Origin: Holophagales bacterium
Lineage (GTDB): Bacteria; Acidobacteriota; Thermoanaerobaculia; Multivoradales; Multivoraceae
Length of the DNA stretch: 64,000 bases
Direction: 5' to 3'
Assembly: GCA_009845425.1 (NCBI GenBank)
Contig: VXZQ01000009.1
Coordinates: 141,641 to 205,640, forward strand
The notes under the pieces were generated by a model that was not told where the DNA came from, made no database searches, and worked only from the letters and a program-made list of their open reading frames with translations. Numbering within the stretch: the first letter of the stretch is position 1; each line of letters starts with the position of its first letter. Of the stretch, positions 17,278-25,736 are shown in pieces. The position numbers and the translations under genes were made by a program.

Positions 17278-17805
17278 TCAACCGTCCACCGGAACCGGCG
17301 CGGGCCGCGCGCCGCGCGGCAGCCAGGCGGGCCCCTTTTGTCGAGGATGGTTGACTTCGATGATCCCGTTGCCGAAGGGCTGCCGGCGGATGCGCTCACG
17401 CACCCTCGCCGGGGGTGCGAACTCGCCTGCCTTCTCCCATGCCCGTTCGGCCCTGGTGTACCGCTGCTGCTGCCAGTAGACATTGCCGAGCCAACTCCAG
17501 ACCACCTTTCGGTCTGAGCCGGCGACAAGCCGCAGGGCTGTCTTGAACTCCTTCTTGGCGGCCCGGTACCGGCCCTGGCGGGTGAGGACCTCACCCAGGG
17601 CGCAGTGTGCTTGCCACCCCGGGTCGGCGGAGATGGCGCTCCGGATCGCCTGCTCGGAGGCGGCGATCGCTTCCGTGGTCTGGCCGCTGCTCTCCTCGTA
17701 GTCGCCGGCCTCGAGGGCGGCAAGGCTCTCCTCGCAGTCGGCGACGGTCGCCGTAGCGACAAGAGCCGCGCAGATGGAAAGCACGAAGTGGCGGCCGACC
17801 TTCAC
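17278..17805 (-). CDS. Exported TPR-repeat protein
   Basis: 175 residues from a GTG start. A signal peptide (FVLSICAALVATATVADC) is followed by about two to three tetratricopeptide helices: IAASEQAIRSAISADPGWQAHCALGEVLTRQGRYRAAKKEFKT-like repeats and WLGNVYWQQQRYTRAERAW. The C-terminus is basic and proline rich. TPR proteins are protein-interaction scaffolds; partner unknown. It lies between tmRNA and a penicillin-acylase gene on the same strand, 61 bp from the latter. Confidence 0.7.
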   Translation of the reverse strand: MKVGRHFVLSICAALVATATVADCEESLAALEAGDYEESSGQTTEAIAASEQAIRSAISADPGWQAHCALGEVLTRQGRYRAAKKEFKTALRLVAGSDRKVVWSWLGNVYWQQQRYTRAERAWEKAGEFAPPARVRERIRRQPFGNGIIEVNHPRQKGPAWLPRGARPAPVPVDG

Positions 17806-17866
17806 GCTCGCCAGCGTAGCAGGGCCCGCCGGCGGCGAGGCCGTTCAAGAGGGATCCTGGGCGTCC

Positions 17867-20089
17867 CTAGAAGTCGCCCGGCCGATACGCCCGCACCGTG
17901 TTGGCCTCCACGTCCTCCCAGTGGATCCACGCCGGCTTGAACCGTCGTTCCGAAAGCAGCCGGGCCTGGTCGAAGAAGTGCGGCGACTCGGGGCGGTGGC
18001 TCTGGCCGTAGTGGAGGTAGCTCGCTCCGCGGGTCTTCTCGCCGAACTCGTAGACGGCCATGTAGGAGGCGCCGGTCGCGGCGTAGCGGAGCTTCCGCTC
18101 TTCGCCGTTCTCCAGGGTGGTGGGCGGCGAGTGGTACAGGGTAAAGGCGACGCCGAGGGGCCCGCGGACGCCGGCGAGCGGCAGGCTCGGCTCGTCGTCC
18201 GAGAAGGGGACGGCCCCGGCGGACGGCTGGTTCGCGTGGCGCTGGATGCGGTGGATGTCGCCGTAGGGCACCTTCCAGTCGCCGTAAAGCTCGGTCAGCT
18301 TCTCGGCGGCCCGCTCCAGGGCGACGAACCGCGCGGGCATGTCGTTCACGTACTCGGGTTTCAGGGTCTCGACCGGATAGCCGCGGCCGTAGAGCTCCTC
18401 GTACCAGCCGACGGCCAGCGTCGCCTGCGTGGAGGTGAGCGAACTCCTGTAGTCCCAGTCCAGCAGATGCTCCAGGTAGGGGCGCACGCGGTCGGCGAGG
18501 TCCGGATCGGTGCGCTCGAGCTGCTCGAGGCGGCGGGCGTAGACGGGGATCTCGGTCATCGGCCAGTAGAGGGTCGTGTCGTAGGCGAGGTCCTGGAAGT
18601 CCTCGAAGGTGAGATCACGGGCGTTGCGCAGCAGGTAGCGGGCCACCTTGGCCCGGCGCTTGTCGTCGTGCTTGTCCTCGACCATGTAGGGCGGGAAGTC
18701 GAGCAGCGAGGGGTTGCCGTCGTCGGTCGTCGTGAAGGGCGTCGAGTTGCAGTTCTGGACGAAGCCGGACGGCGGGTTGAGGACCTGCGGCAGTTCCTCG
18801 AGGGGGTGGAACGGCCCCCACTCGTTGTTCGGGTCGGCGCCGTCGACGGGCTTCGTCCAGTCGACGGACGGGTCGCGGCGGGCGAACGTTCCGTTGTAGA
18901 GGTAGAAGATGTTCCCGTCGGCGTCGGCGTAGGTCGTGTTGAAGGTCTGCAGCAGTTGCATGGACACCGCGGCGTACCACTCCTCGAAGGACCGCGCCTT
19001 GGCCTGCGCCAGCGCCTGGACCATGCGGCTGCCCTCGTAGAGGCGCGGCACGCGGACGGCCAGGTAGTGGTTCTCGTCCTCCCTGGCGATGATCGGGCCG
19101 TAGTGCGAGCGGCGGAGCGCGACCTCGCGCGGTTCGAGATGGCCGTCGTCGCCAAGCACGTGGATCGTGGCGCGCCACTCCTCTGCCTGCCGGTAGCCGT
19201 CGCCGTAGCGGTACTTGAGCGGGTCGGTCGGGTGGTCGAAGGTCAGGCGGTAGGTGTCCGAGATATCGGCGGCGTTGACCGTGTACGCCCAGCCGAGCCG
19301 CTCGTTGAAGCCGGCGGTCGGCAGCGGGCCGCCCGGGTACATGGCGCCCGAGAAGTTGAGCCCCTCGTCGCTCACCACGTGCATCTCCGTGAACATCCCC
19401 GAGCCGTACCAGGGCTGGTGGGGATTGATGAACAGCATCGCGTTGCCGTCACGCGTTTTCGACGGGGCGACGGCCCACTGGTTCGAGCCCAGCGACGCGG
19501 CCAGCTCTTCCGCCAGCCGGGGTAGCCGGCCCCGTGGAGCGTGGGCGGCGCCCAGCAGCCGGCCGAGGATCATGTAGCGCTCGAAGGCGAGGACGTGGAA
19601 GGGCTCCATGCGGGTCAGCAGGCGCGGCTTCTCCTCGGGGTGCTTCTCCAGGTAGTAGTTGTAGCCGGCCGCGAAGGCCTCGGCGATGCGCCGGATGTTC
19701 TCGGGCAGGTTGGGGAAGTCGCGGCGGGAGGTGCCTACCAGGTCGAAGAGGGCGACCTCGAGGTCGCTGCGGAACCCGGACTCGCCGACGACCTCCGCGT
19801 ACCGGCCGAGCGCCTTGATGTAGGTGTCTTCGAGCTGGAAGAAGTGGTCCTCGCACTGGGCCCAGGCCGAACCGAAGGCGACCGCGGCGTCGGTGGATGC
19901 CTTGATGTGCGGTACGCCCCACTCGTCGCGGTGGATGACGACGTCGGCGGCCCAGCCGGGTGCGTCATGGGTGCTGCTAGCGCCTGCCTGCGGGTCTTGC
20001 CCGGTTTCCGGCTCGGCCGCGCAGCCGATGGCGGCCAGTGCGAGGACCGCCGTAGCGAGCCGGCTCATCCAGGAGTGACTCAAGCGCAT
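17867..20089 (-). CDS. Penicillin / acyl-homoserine-lactone acylase family lipoprotein
   Basis: 740-residue N-terminal-nucleophile hydrolase. An N-terminal lipobox-like LAAIGC suggests a lipoprotein. The alpha-chain region contains IHRDEWGVPHIKASTDAAVAFG. The expected autocatalytic site is Gly-Ser in LGSNQWAVAP, where the Ser would become the N-terminal nucleophile of the beta chain after excision of the linker. A typical YRLTFD and GPIIARED pattern follows. Such enzymes cleave amide bonds of beta-lactams, acyl-homoserine lactones or acylated amino acids; the substrate is unknown. Probably periplasmic. Confidence 0.9.
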   Translation of the reverse strand: MRLSHSWMSRLATAVLALAAIGCAAEPETGQDPQAGASSTHDAPGWAADVVIHRDEWGVPHIKASTDAAVAFGSAWAQCEDHFFQLEDTYIKALGRYAEVVGESGFRSDLEVALFDLVGTSRRDFPNLPENIRRIAEAFAAGYNYYLEKHPEEKPRLLTRMEPFHVLAFERYMILGRLLGAAHAPRGRLPRLAEELAASLGSNQWAVAPSKTRDGNAMLFINPHQPWYGSGMFTEMHVVSDEGLNFSGAMYPGGPLPTAGFNERLGWAYTVNAADISDTYRLTFDHPTDPLKYRYGDGYRQAEEWRATIHVLGDDGHLEPREVALRRSHYGPIIAREDENHYLAVRVPRLYEGSRMVQALAQAKARSFEEWYAAVSMQLLQTFNTTYADADGNIFYLYNGTFARRDPSVDWTKPVDGADPNNEWGPFHPLEELPQVLNPPSGFVQNCNSTPFTTTDDGNPSLLDFPPYMVEDKHDDKRRAKVARYLLRNARDLTFEDFQDLAYDTTLYWPMTEIPVYARRLEQLERTDPDLADRVRPYLEHLLDWDYRSSLTSTQATLAVGWYEELYGRGYPVETLKPEYVNDMPARFVALERAAEKLTELYGDWKVPYGDIHRIQRHANQPSAGAVPFSDDEPSLPLAGVRGPLGVAFTLYHSPPTTLENGEERKLRYAATGASYMAVYEFGEKTRGASYLHYGQSHRPESPHFFDQARLLSERRFKPAWIHWEDVEANTVRAYRPGDF

Positions 20090-20129
20090 CGGGCCGGCGA
20101 GTATCGCACGCGCGGCTTGGCTCTTGCTC

Positions 20130-20528
20130 TCAGTCGGTGGCTCTGAGCCGCTGAATCTGGCCGGGCCAGTCGAGTAACTGCCGGTCGGCGGTCACCAGAC
20201 GGTGGCCATTCAGCGCGGTGGCAACGATGATCCGGTCGGCTGGATCGCCGGGAAGCTCGGTGAGGAGGATTGAACGCACCCCGACCTCTCCGTCCACTGG
20301 GAGCTCCTTGAGACCGTGATCGAGCAAGTACCGCCTTAGTGCTTCTGCTTCCCAAGGCAATCTGATGCGGCGCTTCTGTACGAGCAACGCGATCTCCCAG
20401 AACGAAATCGCCGACACTGCGGCGTCGCCCGCGACGAGCGCTTCATCAGTGGCACGGCGGGCAGCGGGACCAAAGCGCCGGTCGCCGAAGGTCATCCACA
20501 GGAGAATGTGCGTATCGAGTAGTAGCAG
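20130..20528 (-). CDS. PIN-domain toxin (VapC-like, Sll0205 type)
   Basis: Ribonuclease toxin. The catalytic N-terminus LLLLDTHILLW, with the first metal-binding Asp, lies upstream of the first in-frame ATG (20495), so that ATG cannot be the start. An in-frame stop lies just upstream, and the only plausible initiation codon is a CTG at 20528 with AGGAG about 6 nt before it. It also has SFWEIALL (Glu), DPADRIIVATAL and LVTADRQLL acidic residues. 132 residues. It follows the antitoxin gene by 13 bp, as in type II toxin-antitoxin operons. The start is inferred and non-canonical. Confidence 0.8.
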   Translation of the reverse strand: MLLLDTHILLWMTFGDRRFGPAARRATDEALVAGDAAVSAISFWEIALLVQKRRIRLPWEAEALRRYLLDHGLKELPVDGEVGVRSILLTELPGDPADRIIVATALNGHRLVTADRQLLDWPGQIQRLRATD

Positions 20529-20541
20529 GGGACGCTCCTAC

Positions 20542-20814
20542 TCAGTCGGGATCCTCGCCCAGGATCAGGGCGACCTTCCGCTCTTCGTCCCACTTGGCCC
20601 ACTCCTCGTCCAGAGGAGACATGATGTCGCCCGTGATCTCCATCTGACACCGGAGGCAGCCGAAGAGGCTTTTCGGCTTCTCCCGGTACGGCACGAGCCG
20701 CGACACCGGCTCGCCGTTCTTCGTGATGACGACCTCGTCGCCGGTCTCGGCGACCTCGTCCATCAGCTTCAGACAGGTGGCCTTGAACTCGGAGGCCTTG
20801 ATCGTCCGTTCCAT
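20542..20814 (-). CDS. Phd/YefM-type antitoxin
   Basis: 90 residues starting MERTIKASEFKATCLKLMDEV, the Phd/YefM N-terminal DNA-binding fold, with VVITKNGEPVSRLVPY as the strand-turn signature. A C-terminal tail of mixed charge (DEEWAKWDEERKV) should wrap around the toxin. It precedes the PIN toxin gene by 13 bp. An 18-bp palindrome lies 30 bp upstream and is a likely autoregulatory operator. An ATG further upstream would run through that palindrome, so the shorter start is preferred. Confidence 0.85.
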   Translation of the reverse strand: MERTIKASEFKATCLKLMDEVAETGDEVVITKNGEPVSRLVPYREKPKSLFGCLRCQMEITGDIMSPLDEEWAKWDEERKVALILGEDPD

Positions 20815-20843
20815 GGCGCCGCCGACCGTATCAGATCTGCGGG

Positions 20844-20861
20844 CCATGGTCATGACCATGG
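20844..20861. promoter_or_regulatory. Perfect 18-bp palindrome, candidate antitoxin operator
   Basis: CCATGGTCATGACCATGG is its own reverse complement. It sits in the 50-bp gap upstream of the Phd-type antitoxin. Phd and YefM bind such palindromes to repress their own operon, so this is a good operator candidate. Binding is inferred. Confidence 0.6.
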
Positions 20862-20864
20862 TCA

Positions 20865-21338
20865 TCAGGGCCGCGGAGCGAAGGGACCCTTCGGGGTTTC
20901 ACCGGGCCGCGGCCCGAGGCTGGCCAGGAAATCCGCGGCGCTCCTGTGCCTCAGCCTCGACCCGACGACGAGCCAGGCCAGCAGGATCAGGATGAAGCCA
21001 CTGCCGGCCAGGTTCGGGGACGTTCCGGGCAGCAGGGGCCAGGCCAGCATGGCCAGAACACCCAGCGCGCCCAGGGCAAGGATGAGGACCGCGCCGGCGT
21101 TCGTGGCGTACTCCGCGCGCTCCACGTGGTAGGTCACGCGGACTCCTTCGCCACGGGGCTGGACGGAGACCTCGCCGTGCAGGACGCCATGGCGGATGCC
21201 GGCCGCCACCGGCAGCGTCAACTGGCCGCCGCCGCCGTGTCGGTGCCAGGTGCCATTCCAGGCATCGGCGCCGTCCGAGAGCGCTTCGAGCGCCTCGTCA
21301 GGCGTCAGCTCAAGCTCGACTTCGACCGGTCGATCCAC
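20865..21338 (-). CDS. Small membrane protein of unknown function
   Basis: About 157 residues from a GTG at 21338. The soluble N-terminal part begins MDRPVEVELELTPDEALEALSD and has a beta-rich character (QLTLPVAAGIRHGVLHGEV). Two hydrophobic helices follow (AGAVLILALGALGVLAMLAWPLL and GFILILLAWLVVGSRL). No family recognised. It starts 23 bp after the dusB stop and ends just before the palindrome upstream of the antitoxin, so it is probably in the dusB transcript. The ribosome site is weak and the start uncertain. Confidence 0.6.
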   Translation of the reverse strand: MDRPVEVELELTPDEALEALSDGADAWNGTWHRHGGGGQLTLPVAAGIRHGVLHGEVSVQPRGEGVRVTYHVERAEYATNAGAVLILALGALGVLAMLAWPLLPGTSPNLAGSGFILILLAWLVVGSRLRHRSAADFLASLGPRPGETPKGPFAPRP

Positions 21339-21361
21339 GGGGGGGCGGCGCGCGTGGCGCC

Positions 21362-22393
21362 CTAGGCGGCCAGCTCGTCGAGCTGCTGGTCGAAGAAGGC
21401 TTCGACCGCGACCAGGAACTTTTCCACCGTGTCGAGTTGCTGGATCTGCTGTCGCAGACGTTTGCCGTTGGGTAGTCCGTAGGTGTACCAGCCGGTGAAT
21501 TTCCGCAGCTTGTGCAAGGCGAAGCGGTTGGCTTCCCGTTCTGCCACCATGTGGAAATGGCCCAGGATCAGGTCGCGCCGGTCGATCAGGGTGGGCGCAG
21601 GTGCCTCCGTGCCGAGCAGGTGACTCCGGATCTGATGGAAGATCCACGGGTTGCGGGTCGCGCCGCGGCCGACCATGACGCCGTCGCAGCCGGTCTGCCG
21701 GAGCAGTCGCTCGGCGTCCTCGGGGGTGGTGATGTCGCCGTTGCCGATCACCGGGATGGTGAGGGCCTCCTTGAGCCGGGCCAGGTGGGTCCAGTCCGCT
21801 TCCCCCCGGAACATCTGCTTCGCGGTCCGCGCGTGCATCGTGACGGCGTCCACGCCGAGGTCTTCGCACAGGCGTCCCAGTTCCAGGTAGTTGGTCTCGC
21901 CGTGGTTGAGACCGAGCCGGAACTTGACGGTCAGCGGAATCCGGATCCGGCTCCGCACCTCCCGGATGATGCTGCCGGCCAGGTCGAGGTCGCCCATCAG
22001 GGCCGCGCCGGCGCAACCCTTCAGCACCTTGTTGGCCGGACAGCCCATATTGATGTCGCAGACGTCGGGTCCGAGCTCTTCGACGACCTCGGCCGCTTCG
22101 GCCATCGTCTCCGCGTCCGAGCCGTAGATCTGGATCGCCAGCGGCCGCTCTTCCTCGGCGAAGTACATGAGATCCCGCGTGCGCTGGTTGCCGTCGACGA
22201 TCGCCCGCGAGGAGATGAACTCCATCGACACGAGGCCGACGCCGCCGATCCGGCGGACGATCAACCGAAAGTCCCGGTCCGTCACGCCGGCCATCGGCGC
22301 CAGGAACAGGGGCGGGTCGATCGTCACGGCGCGGTCGCCCCGGCCGACGACCATCGGCTCGAGCGGCGGCATCGCTGGCGAAGACGCAGTCAC
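21362..22393 (-). CDS. dusB: tRNA-dihydrouridine synthase
   Basis: FMN-dependent enzyme reducing uridine to dihydrouridine in tRNA D-loops. It shows FLAPMAGVTDRDFR (FMN phosphate and N-terminal signature), SMEFISSRAIV, IQIYGSDAETMAEAA, and the catalytic Cys in DINMGCPANKVLKGCAGAALM. HARTAKQMFRGEADW and VMVGRGATRNPWIF follow. 343 residues, DusB length. It is divergent from bshC across a 66-bp gap. Confidence 0.94.
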   Translation of the reverse strand: MTASSPAMPPLEPMVVGRGDRAVTIDPPLFLAPMAGVTDRDFRLIVRRIGGVGLVSMEFISSRAIVDGNQRTRDLMYFAEEERPLAIQIYGSDAETMAEAAEVVEELGPDVCDINMGCPANKVLKGCAGAALMGDLDLAGSIIREVRSRIRIPLTVKFRLGLNHGETNYLELGRLCEDLGVDAVTMHARTAKQMFRGEADWTHLARLKEALTIPVIGNGDITTPEDAERLLRQTGCDGVMVGRGATRNPWIFHQIRSHLLGTEAPAPTLIDRRDLILGHFHMVAEREANRFALHKLRKFTGWYTYGLPNGKRLRQQIQQLDTVEKFLVAVEAFFDQQLDELAA

Positions 22394-22459
22394 GTGCCGA
22401 TTCTACGTCTCCGCCGTGAAGCCGGAGACGTTCGCCGGACGCCTGTAGGATCTGCCGCC

Positions 22460-24151
22460 GTGTCGAATCGCCCGCCCAGCGCCGCCTCCAGCGGTCCCGA
22501 CCTCTGCGCCTGCGGGCTGCTCGGCGATCTGCCGCGACGCTTCCTGGACGGCCGGGACCTCGACCTGCTCGAGCCGCTGCGGTTCGTGCTGCCCGGTGAT
22601 GAGGACCAGCTAAGGGCGCCCGAGGATCCGGCGACCGGCCGAGGGACCGTCGCCGCGGCCCTTGCCGAGACCAACGCCCGCTACGGCCACCCGGGCGCCG
22701 CCGCTCTCGCCGAGGCCCTTGCCGACCCGGCGACACTGGTCGTGATCACGGGTCAGCAGTGCGGCCTGGGGGCGGGGCCGCTGTTCACCCTGACCAAGGC
22801 CGCGGCCTGCGTCCGGTGGGCCGAGGCGCTGACGCGCCGCGGCCGGCGCGCCGTGCCGCTGTTCTGGATGGCGTCCGAGGACCACGACTACGCCGAGGTG
22901 GCCCGCGCCTTCTTTCCGCCCGCGGGCCCGGAGCCTCTCACGCTGGGCGAGGACCCGGAGCCTCTCGTGCCGGTCGGCGGCCGCCATCTCGGTCCGGAGG
23001 CCGCGGCTCTGCTGGCCAGGGTCCGGGACGCGGCGCCGAACGACGACTACCGTCGCCGCCTGGACGACTGCCGGAACGACCTGGAACCGGATCGCTGCTT
23101 CGCGGAGTCCTTCGCGCGGCTCATGGTGCGGTTCCTCGGCGATCGCTGCCCGCTGCTCGTCGACTCGCAGCTTCCGGCGCTGAAAGAGGCGTCGGTTCCG
23201 GTGCTGCGCCGGCTGATCGAACGCCGCCGCGAGGTCGATGGGTCTCTCGGGTCGGCGGCGGCCGAGCTGGAGCGGCGCGCAGTCCGGCTGCAGGTCCGGT
23301 CGCGGCAGGGCGAAGCGCCCCTGTTCCTGATCGACGATGCCGGCGAGCGGCGGCGGGTGGTGTGGACGGGAAACGGCGGTTACCGGTTGCGCGGCGGCGG
23401 CGCCGGCGAGGTCGGCGCGCTGCTCGAAGGCCTCGACCGGCAGCCCCGGTCCTTCAGTCCGGGCGTGCTGGCACGTCCCGTGGTTCAGGACGCGGTGTTC
23501 GGCACGGCGCTCCAGATCCTCGGCCCGGGCGAACTCGCCTACATGACCCAGGCACGCGTTCTCTATCGCGAACTCGACGTGCGGCCCCCGGCGATCGTCC
23601 TTCGTCCGCAGGTCGTTCTGCTCGGCGCCCGCGAGCGCCGCTGGCTGGACGGACTGGAGGCGGAGGGAATCGACCTGGCGGCCGTGCTCTCCCGGCCCGA
23701 TGAGCTTGACGAGCTCCTCGCCTCCCGCCTCGATCTCGACTTCCTCGGCGCCGCTGGCGAGAAGCTGGAAGCGGCAATCGACGATCTGGCGGCGGGGCAG
23801 ACCTCGGTGGATGAGTCCCTCGGAACCGCGTTGCAGAAGACCGGGGCGAACCTGAAAAGGACCTTCGCGCTCTTTGAACGGCGCGTCGTCGCCGCGGCCG
23901 CGCGCCGCGACGAGGTGCTGCGCGGGCGGGTCATGAGACTGCGCGCGCACTGCCTGCCGAACGGCAAACTCCAGGAGCGAGAGTTCACGTCCCTTCACTG
24001 CCTGGCGTCGTACGGTCGCGCGCTGGTTCGGGAACTCGCTTCGATCGACAGGGATCCGCGGCATCTGCAACCCCTGTCGCTGGACCGCGGCCGCGCGGCC
24101 GCCGACGAAACCGCGGCCGACAACGAAACCGGGATTCGTCCGCCCGCGTAG
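22460..24151 (+). CDS. bshC: Putative bacillithiol biosynthesis cysteine-adding enzyme BshC
   Basis: 563 residues from a GTG at 22460. It has the conserved BshC landmarks: VVITGQQCGLGAGPLFTLTKA, then VPLFWMASEDHDYAEV, and a long central coiled region ending near KLQEREFTSLHCLASYG. BshC joins cysteine to glucosaminyl-malate to finish bacillithiol, the low-molecular-weight thiol that replaces glutathione in some bacteria. It is directly followed by bshA 11 bp downstream. BshB, the deacetylase, is not in this window. Confidence 0.93.
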   Translation: MSNRPPSAASSGPDLCACGLLGDLPRRFLDGRDLDLLEPLRFVLPGDEDQLRAPEDPATGRGTVAAALAETNARYGHPGAAALAEALADPATLVVITGQQCGLGAGPLFTLTKAAACVRWAEALTRRGRRAVPLFWMASEDHDYAEVARAFFPPAGPEPLTLGEDPEPLVPVGGRHLGPEAAALLARVRDAAPNDDYRRRLDDCRNDLEPDRCFAESFARLMVRFLGDRCPLLVDSQLPALKEASVPVLRRLIERRREVDGSLGSAAAELERRAVRLQVRSRQGEAPLFLIDDAGERRRVVWTGNGGYRLRGGGAGEVGALLEGLDRQPRSFSPGVLARPVVQDAVFGTALQILGPGELAYMTQARVLYRELDVRPPAIVLRPQVVLLGARERRWLDGLEAEGIDLAAVLSRPDELDELLASRLDLDFLGAAGEKLEAAIDDLAAGQTSVDESLGTALQKTGANLKRTFALFERRVVAAAARRDEVLRGRVMRLRAHCLPNGKLQEREFTSLHCLASYGRALVRELASIDRDPRHLQPLSLDRGRAAADETAADNETGIRPPA

Positions 24152-24162
24152 AAGAGGATCCG

Positions 24163-25344
24163 ATGCGGATTGGAATCTGCTGCTTTCCGAGCTTCGGCGG
24201 CTCCGGCGTGGTCGCCTCGGAGCTGGCCCTCGCGCTGGCCGAGGGAGGCGACGTCGTCCATGTCGTCAGTTCGGACAGACCCCCGCGTTTGAGCGAACGG
24301 GCGAACGTTCACTTCCACCGCGTCGACGGATCGGAGATCGAGGAGTACGGCCTGTTCGATCGGCCGCTGCAGACCCTGGCCCTTGCCAACCGGCTGGCCG
24401 AGGTTGCCGCGTCCGCCCGCCTCGACGTTCTGCACGCCCACTACGCCGCGCCCCATGCCGTGGCCGCGCTGCTCGCCAGGCGGCTGCTCGCGGAAGGCGC
24501 GGGCGATCAGCCGCCCTGCCCGATCGTCACGACGGTCCACGGCACCGACGTGACGCTGGTGGGCGCGCGCCGCAGCTACCGCGACGTCGTCGGCTGGGCG
24601 TTGCGGAGCAGCGATCGCGTCACGGCGCCGTCCGAGGCCCTGGCGCGCGAGGCGACGGAGCGTTTCTCCCTCGACGAACCGGTGGACGTGATTCCCAACT
24701 TCGTGCCGCCGGCGGCCGCCGGCCATCGGGCGGGGCCCACGGCGGACGCTGCCGAGTCCGGGCTGGTCGTCCACGTGTCGAACTTCCGCCCGGTCAAGCG
24801 GGCCGCGGACGTCGTCGCGGCGTTCGCGCTGGTGCGGCGGGAGGTGCCGGCGCGGCTGTGCATGGTGGGAGATGGTCCGGAGCGGGCCCGTGCCGAGCGC
24901 CAGTGCCGCGAACTGGGGATCGCCGACCACGTGACCTTCCTCGGCAACCAGACCCACGTGGAACCGATCCTGGAGCAGGGCGACCTGTTCCTCTCGGCCT
25001 CGGAGAGCGAGAGCTTCGGCCTGGCGTCGCTCGAGGCCCTGGCTCTCGGCGTGCCGGTTGTGGCGACCCGCACCGGCGGCGTGCCCGAGGTGGTCTGCGA
25101 GAAGCGCAACGGACTGCTCTGCCCGGTCGGCGACGTGGAGGCGCTGGCGGCGAGCTGCGTGGCCCTTCTGAGCGACTCCTCACGACGGCAGGCTTTCGGG
25201 GCGCACGGCCGGAAGTGGGCGCGTTCGCGCTTCGACCGCGGCCGGATCGTCGCCCGGTACCGGGAGTTGTACCGCGCTACACTGACTATCGGCGGAGCGG
25301 CCGCATCCGAGGACCGTCCGCTCCTCGAGAAGGTAGAGGCATGA
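24163..25344 (+). CDS. bshA: N-acetyl-alpha-D-glucosaminyl L-malate synthase BshA
   Basis: GT4-family glycosyltransferase transferring GlcNAc from UDP-GlcNAc to malate, the first step of bacillithiol synthesis. The start MRIGICCFPSFGGSGVVASELA is the BshA signature with the malate/nucleotide glycine loop. HAHYAAPHA, TVHGTDVTLVG, VSNFRPVKR and the EX7E region SESESFGLASLEALALGVPVVAT are all present. 393 residues. Its stop overlaps the next gene as ATGA. Confidence 0.94.
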   Translation: MRIGICCFPSFGGSGVVASELALALAEGGDVVHVVSSDRPPRLSERANVHFHRVDGSEIEEYGLFDRPLQTLALANRLAEVAASARLDVLHAHYAAPHAVAALLARRLLAEGAGDQPPCPIVTTVHGTDVTLVGARRSYRDVVGWALRSSDRVTAPSEALAREATERFSLDEPVDVIPNFVPPAAAGHRAGPTADAAESGLVVHVSNFRPVKRAADVVAAFALVRREVPARLCMVGDGPERARAERQCRELGIADHVTFLGNQTHVEPILEQGDLFLSASESESFGLASLEALALGVPVVATRTGGVPEVVCEKRNGLLCPVGDVEALAASCVALLSDSSRRQAFGAHGRKWARSRFDRGRIVARYRELYRATLTIGGAAASEDRPLLEKVEA

Positions 25345-25736
25345 CAGAACCGGAAACGCAGCAACCCTCATCCTCAGAGCCGCCCGCACCGCCTGAGCCG
25401 CCCGGTTCGGACGGCGCCTCCTCGAACCGGAACCTGATGGTGGTCCTTGCCTATCTCTGGGTCCTCGTCCTGGTGCCGCTGCTCATCGAGGAACGGGACG
25501 AAGAGGTCCGCTGGCACGCCAAGCACGGGCTGGTCCTGATGGGCGCGGAGTTCATGTTGTGGGTCGTCCTCCAGATCGCCCTGTTCGCGACCGGCGGCAT
25601 CGGCTGCTTCCTGGCGCCGTTCATCTTCATGCTGTTCGTCGCCTTCGTCCTGGTGCGGATCGCCTGCATCGTGCGGGGGATCAACGGCGGGCGCCTGCAG
25701 ATACCGGTGCTGACGCCGCTGGTCGAGCGCTTCTGA
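25341..25736 (+). CDS. DUF4870-like membrane protein
   Basis: 131 residues. A disordered Pro/Ser/Glu-rich N-terminus is followed by three hydrophobic helices (LMVVLAYLWVLVLVPLLI, LVLMGAEFMLWVVLQIALF, CFLAPFIFMLFVAFVLVRI). It contains EVRWHAKHGLVL, the pattern seen in DUF4870/TIC20-like small membrane proteins. The function is unknown. The ATG overlaps the bshA stop, and the stop overlaps the next start as CTGA. Confidence 0.7.
   Translation: MTEPETQQPSSSEPPAPPEPPGSDGASSNRNLMVVLAYLWVLVLVPLLIEERDEEVRWHAKHGLVLMGAEFMLWVVLQIALFATGGIGCFLAPFIFMLFVAFVLVRIACIVRGINGGRLQIPVLTPLVERF

Noticed and set aside
17774..19525. Long plus-strand open frame (583 codons) opposite the penicillin acylase gene
   Set aside because: It lies wholly antisense to well-supported genes, is Arg/Gly/Val rich with no motif, and is typical of high-GC shadow frames.
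21512..22459. N-terminal extension of bshC by about 316 codons
   Set aside because: The extension is antisense to dusB; BshC homology begins after the GTG at 22460.
20865..22736. Very long minus-strand frame running through dusB
   Set aside because: Only its 3' part (20865-21338) has non-shadow character; the rest is a second frame of dusB with runs of Arg and Gly.
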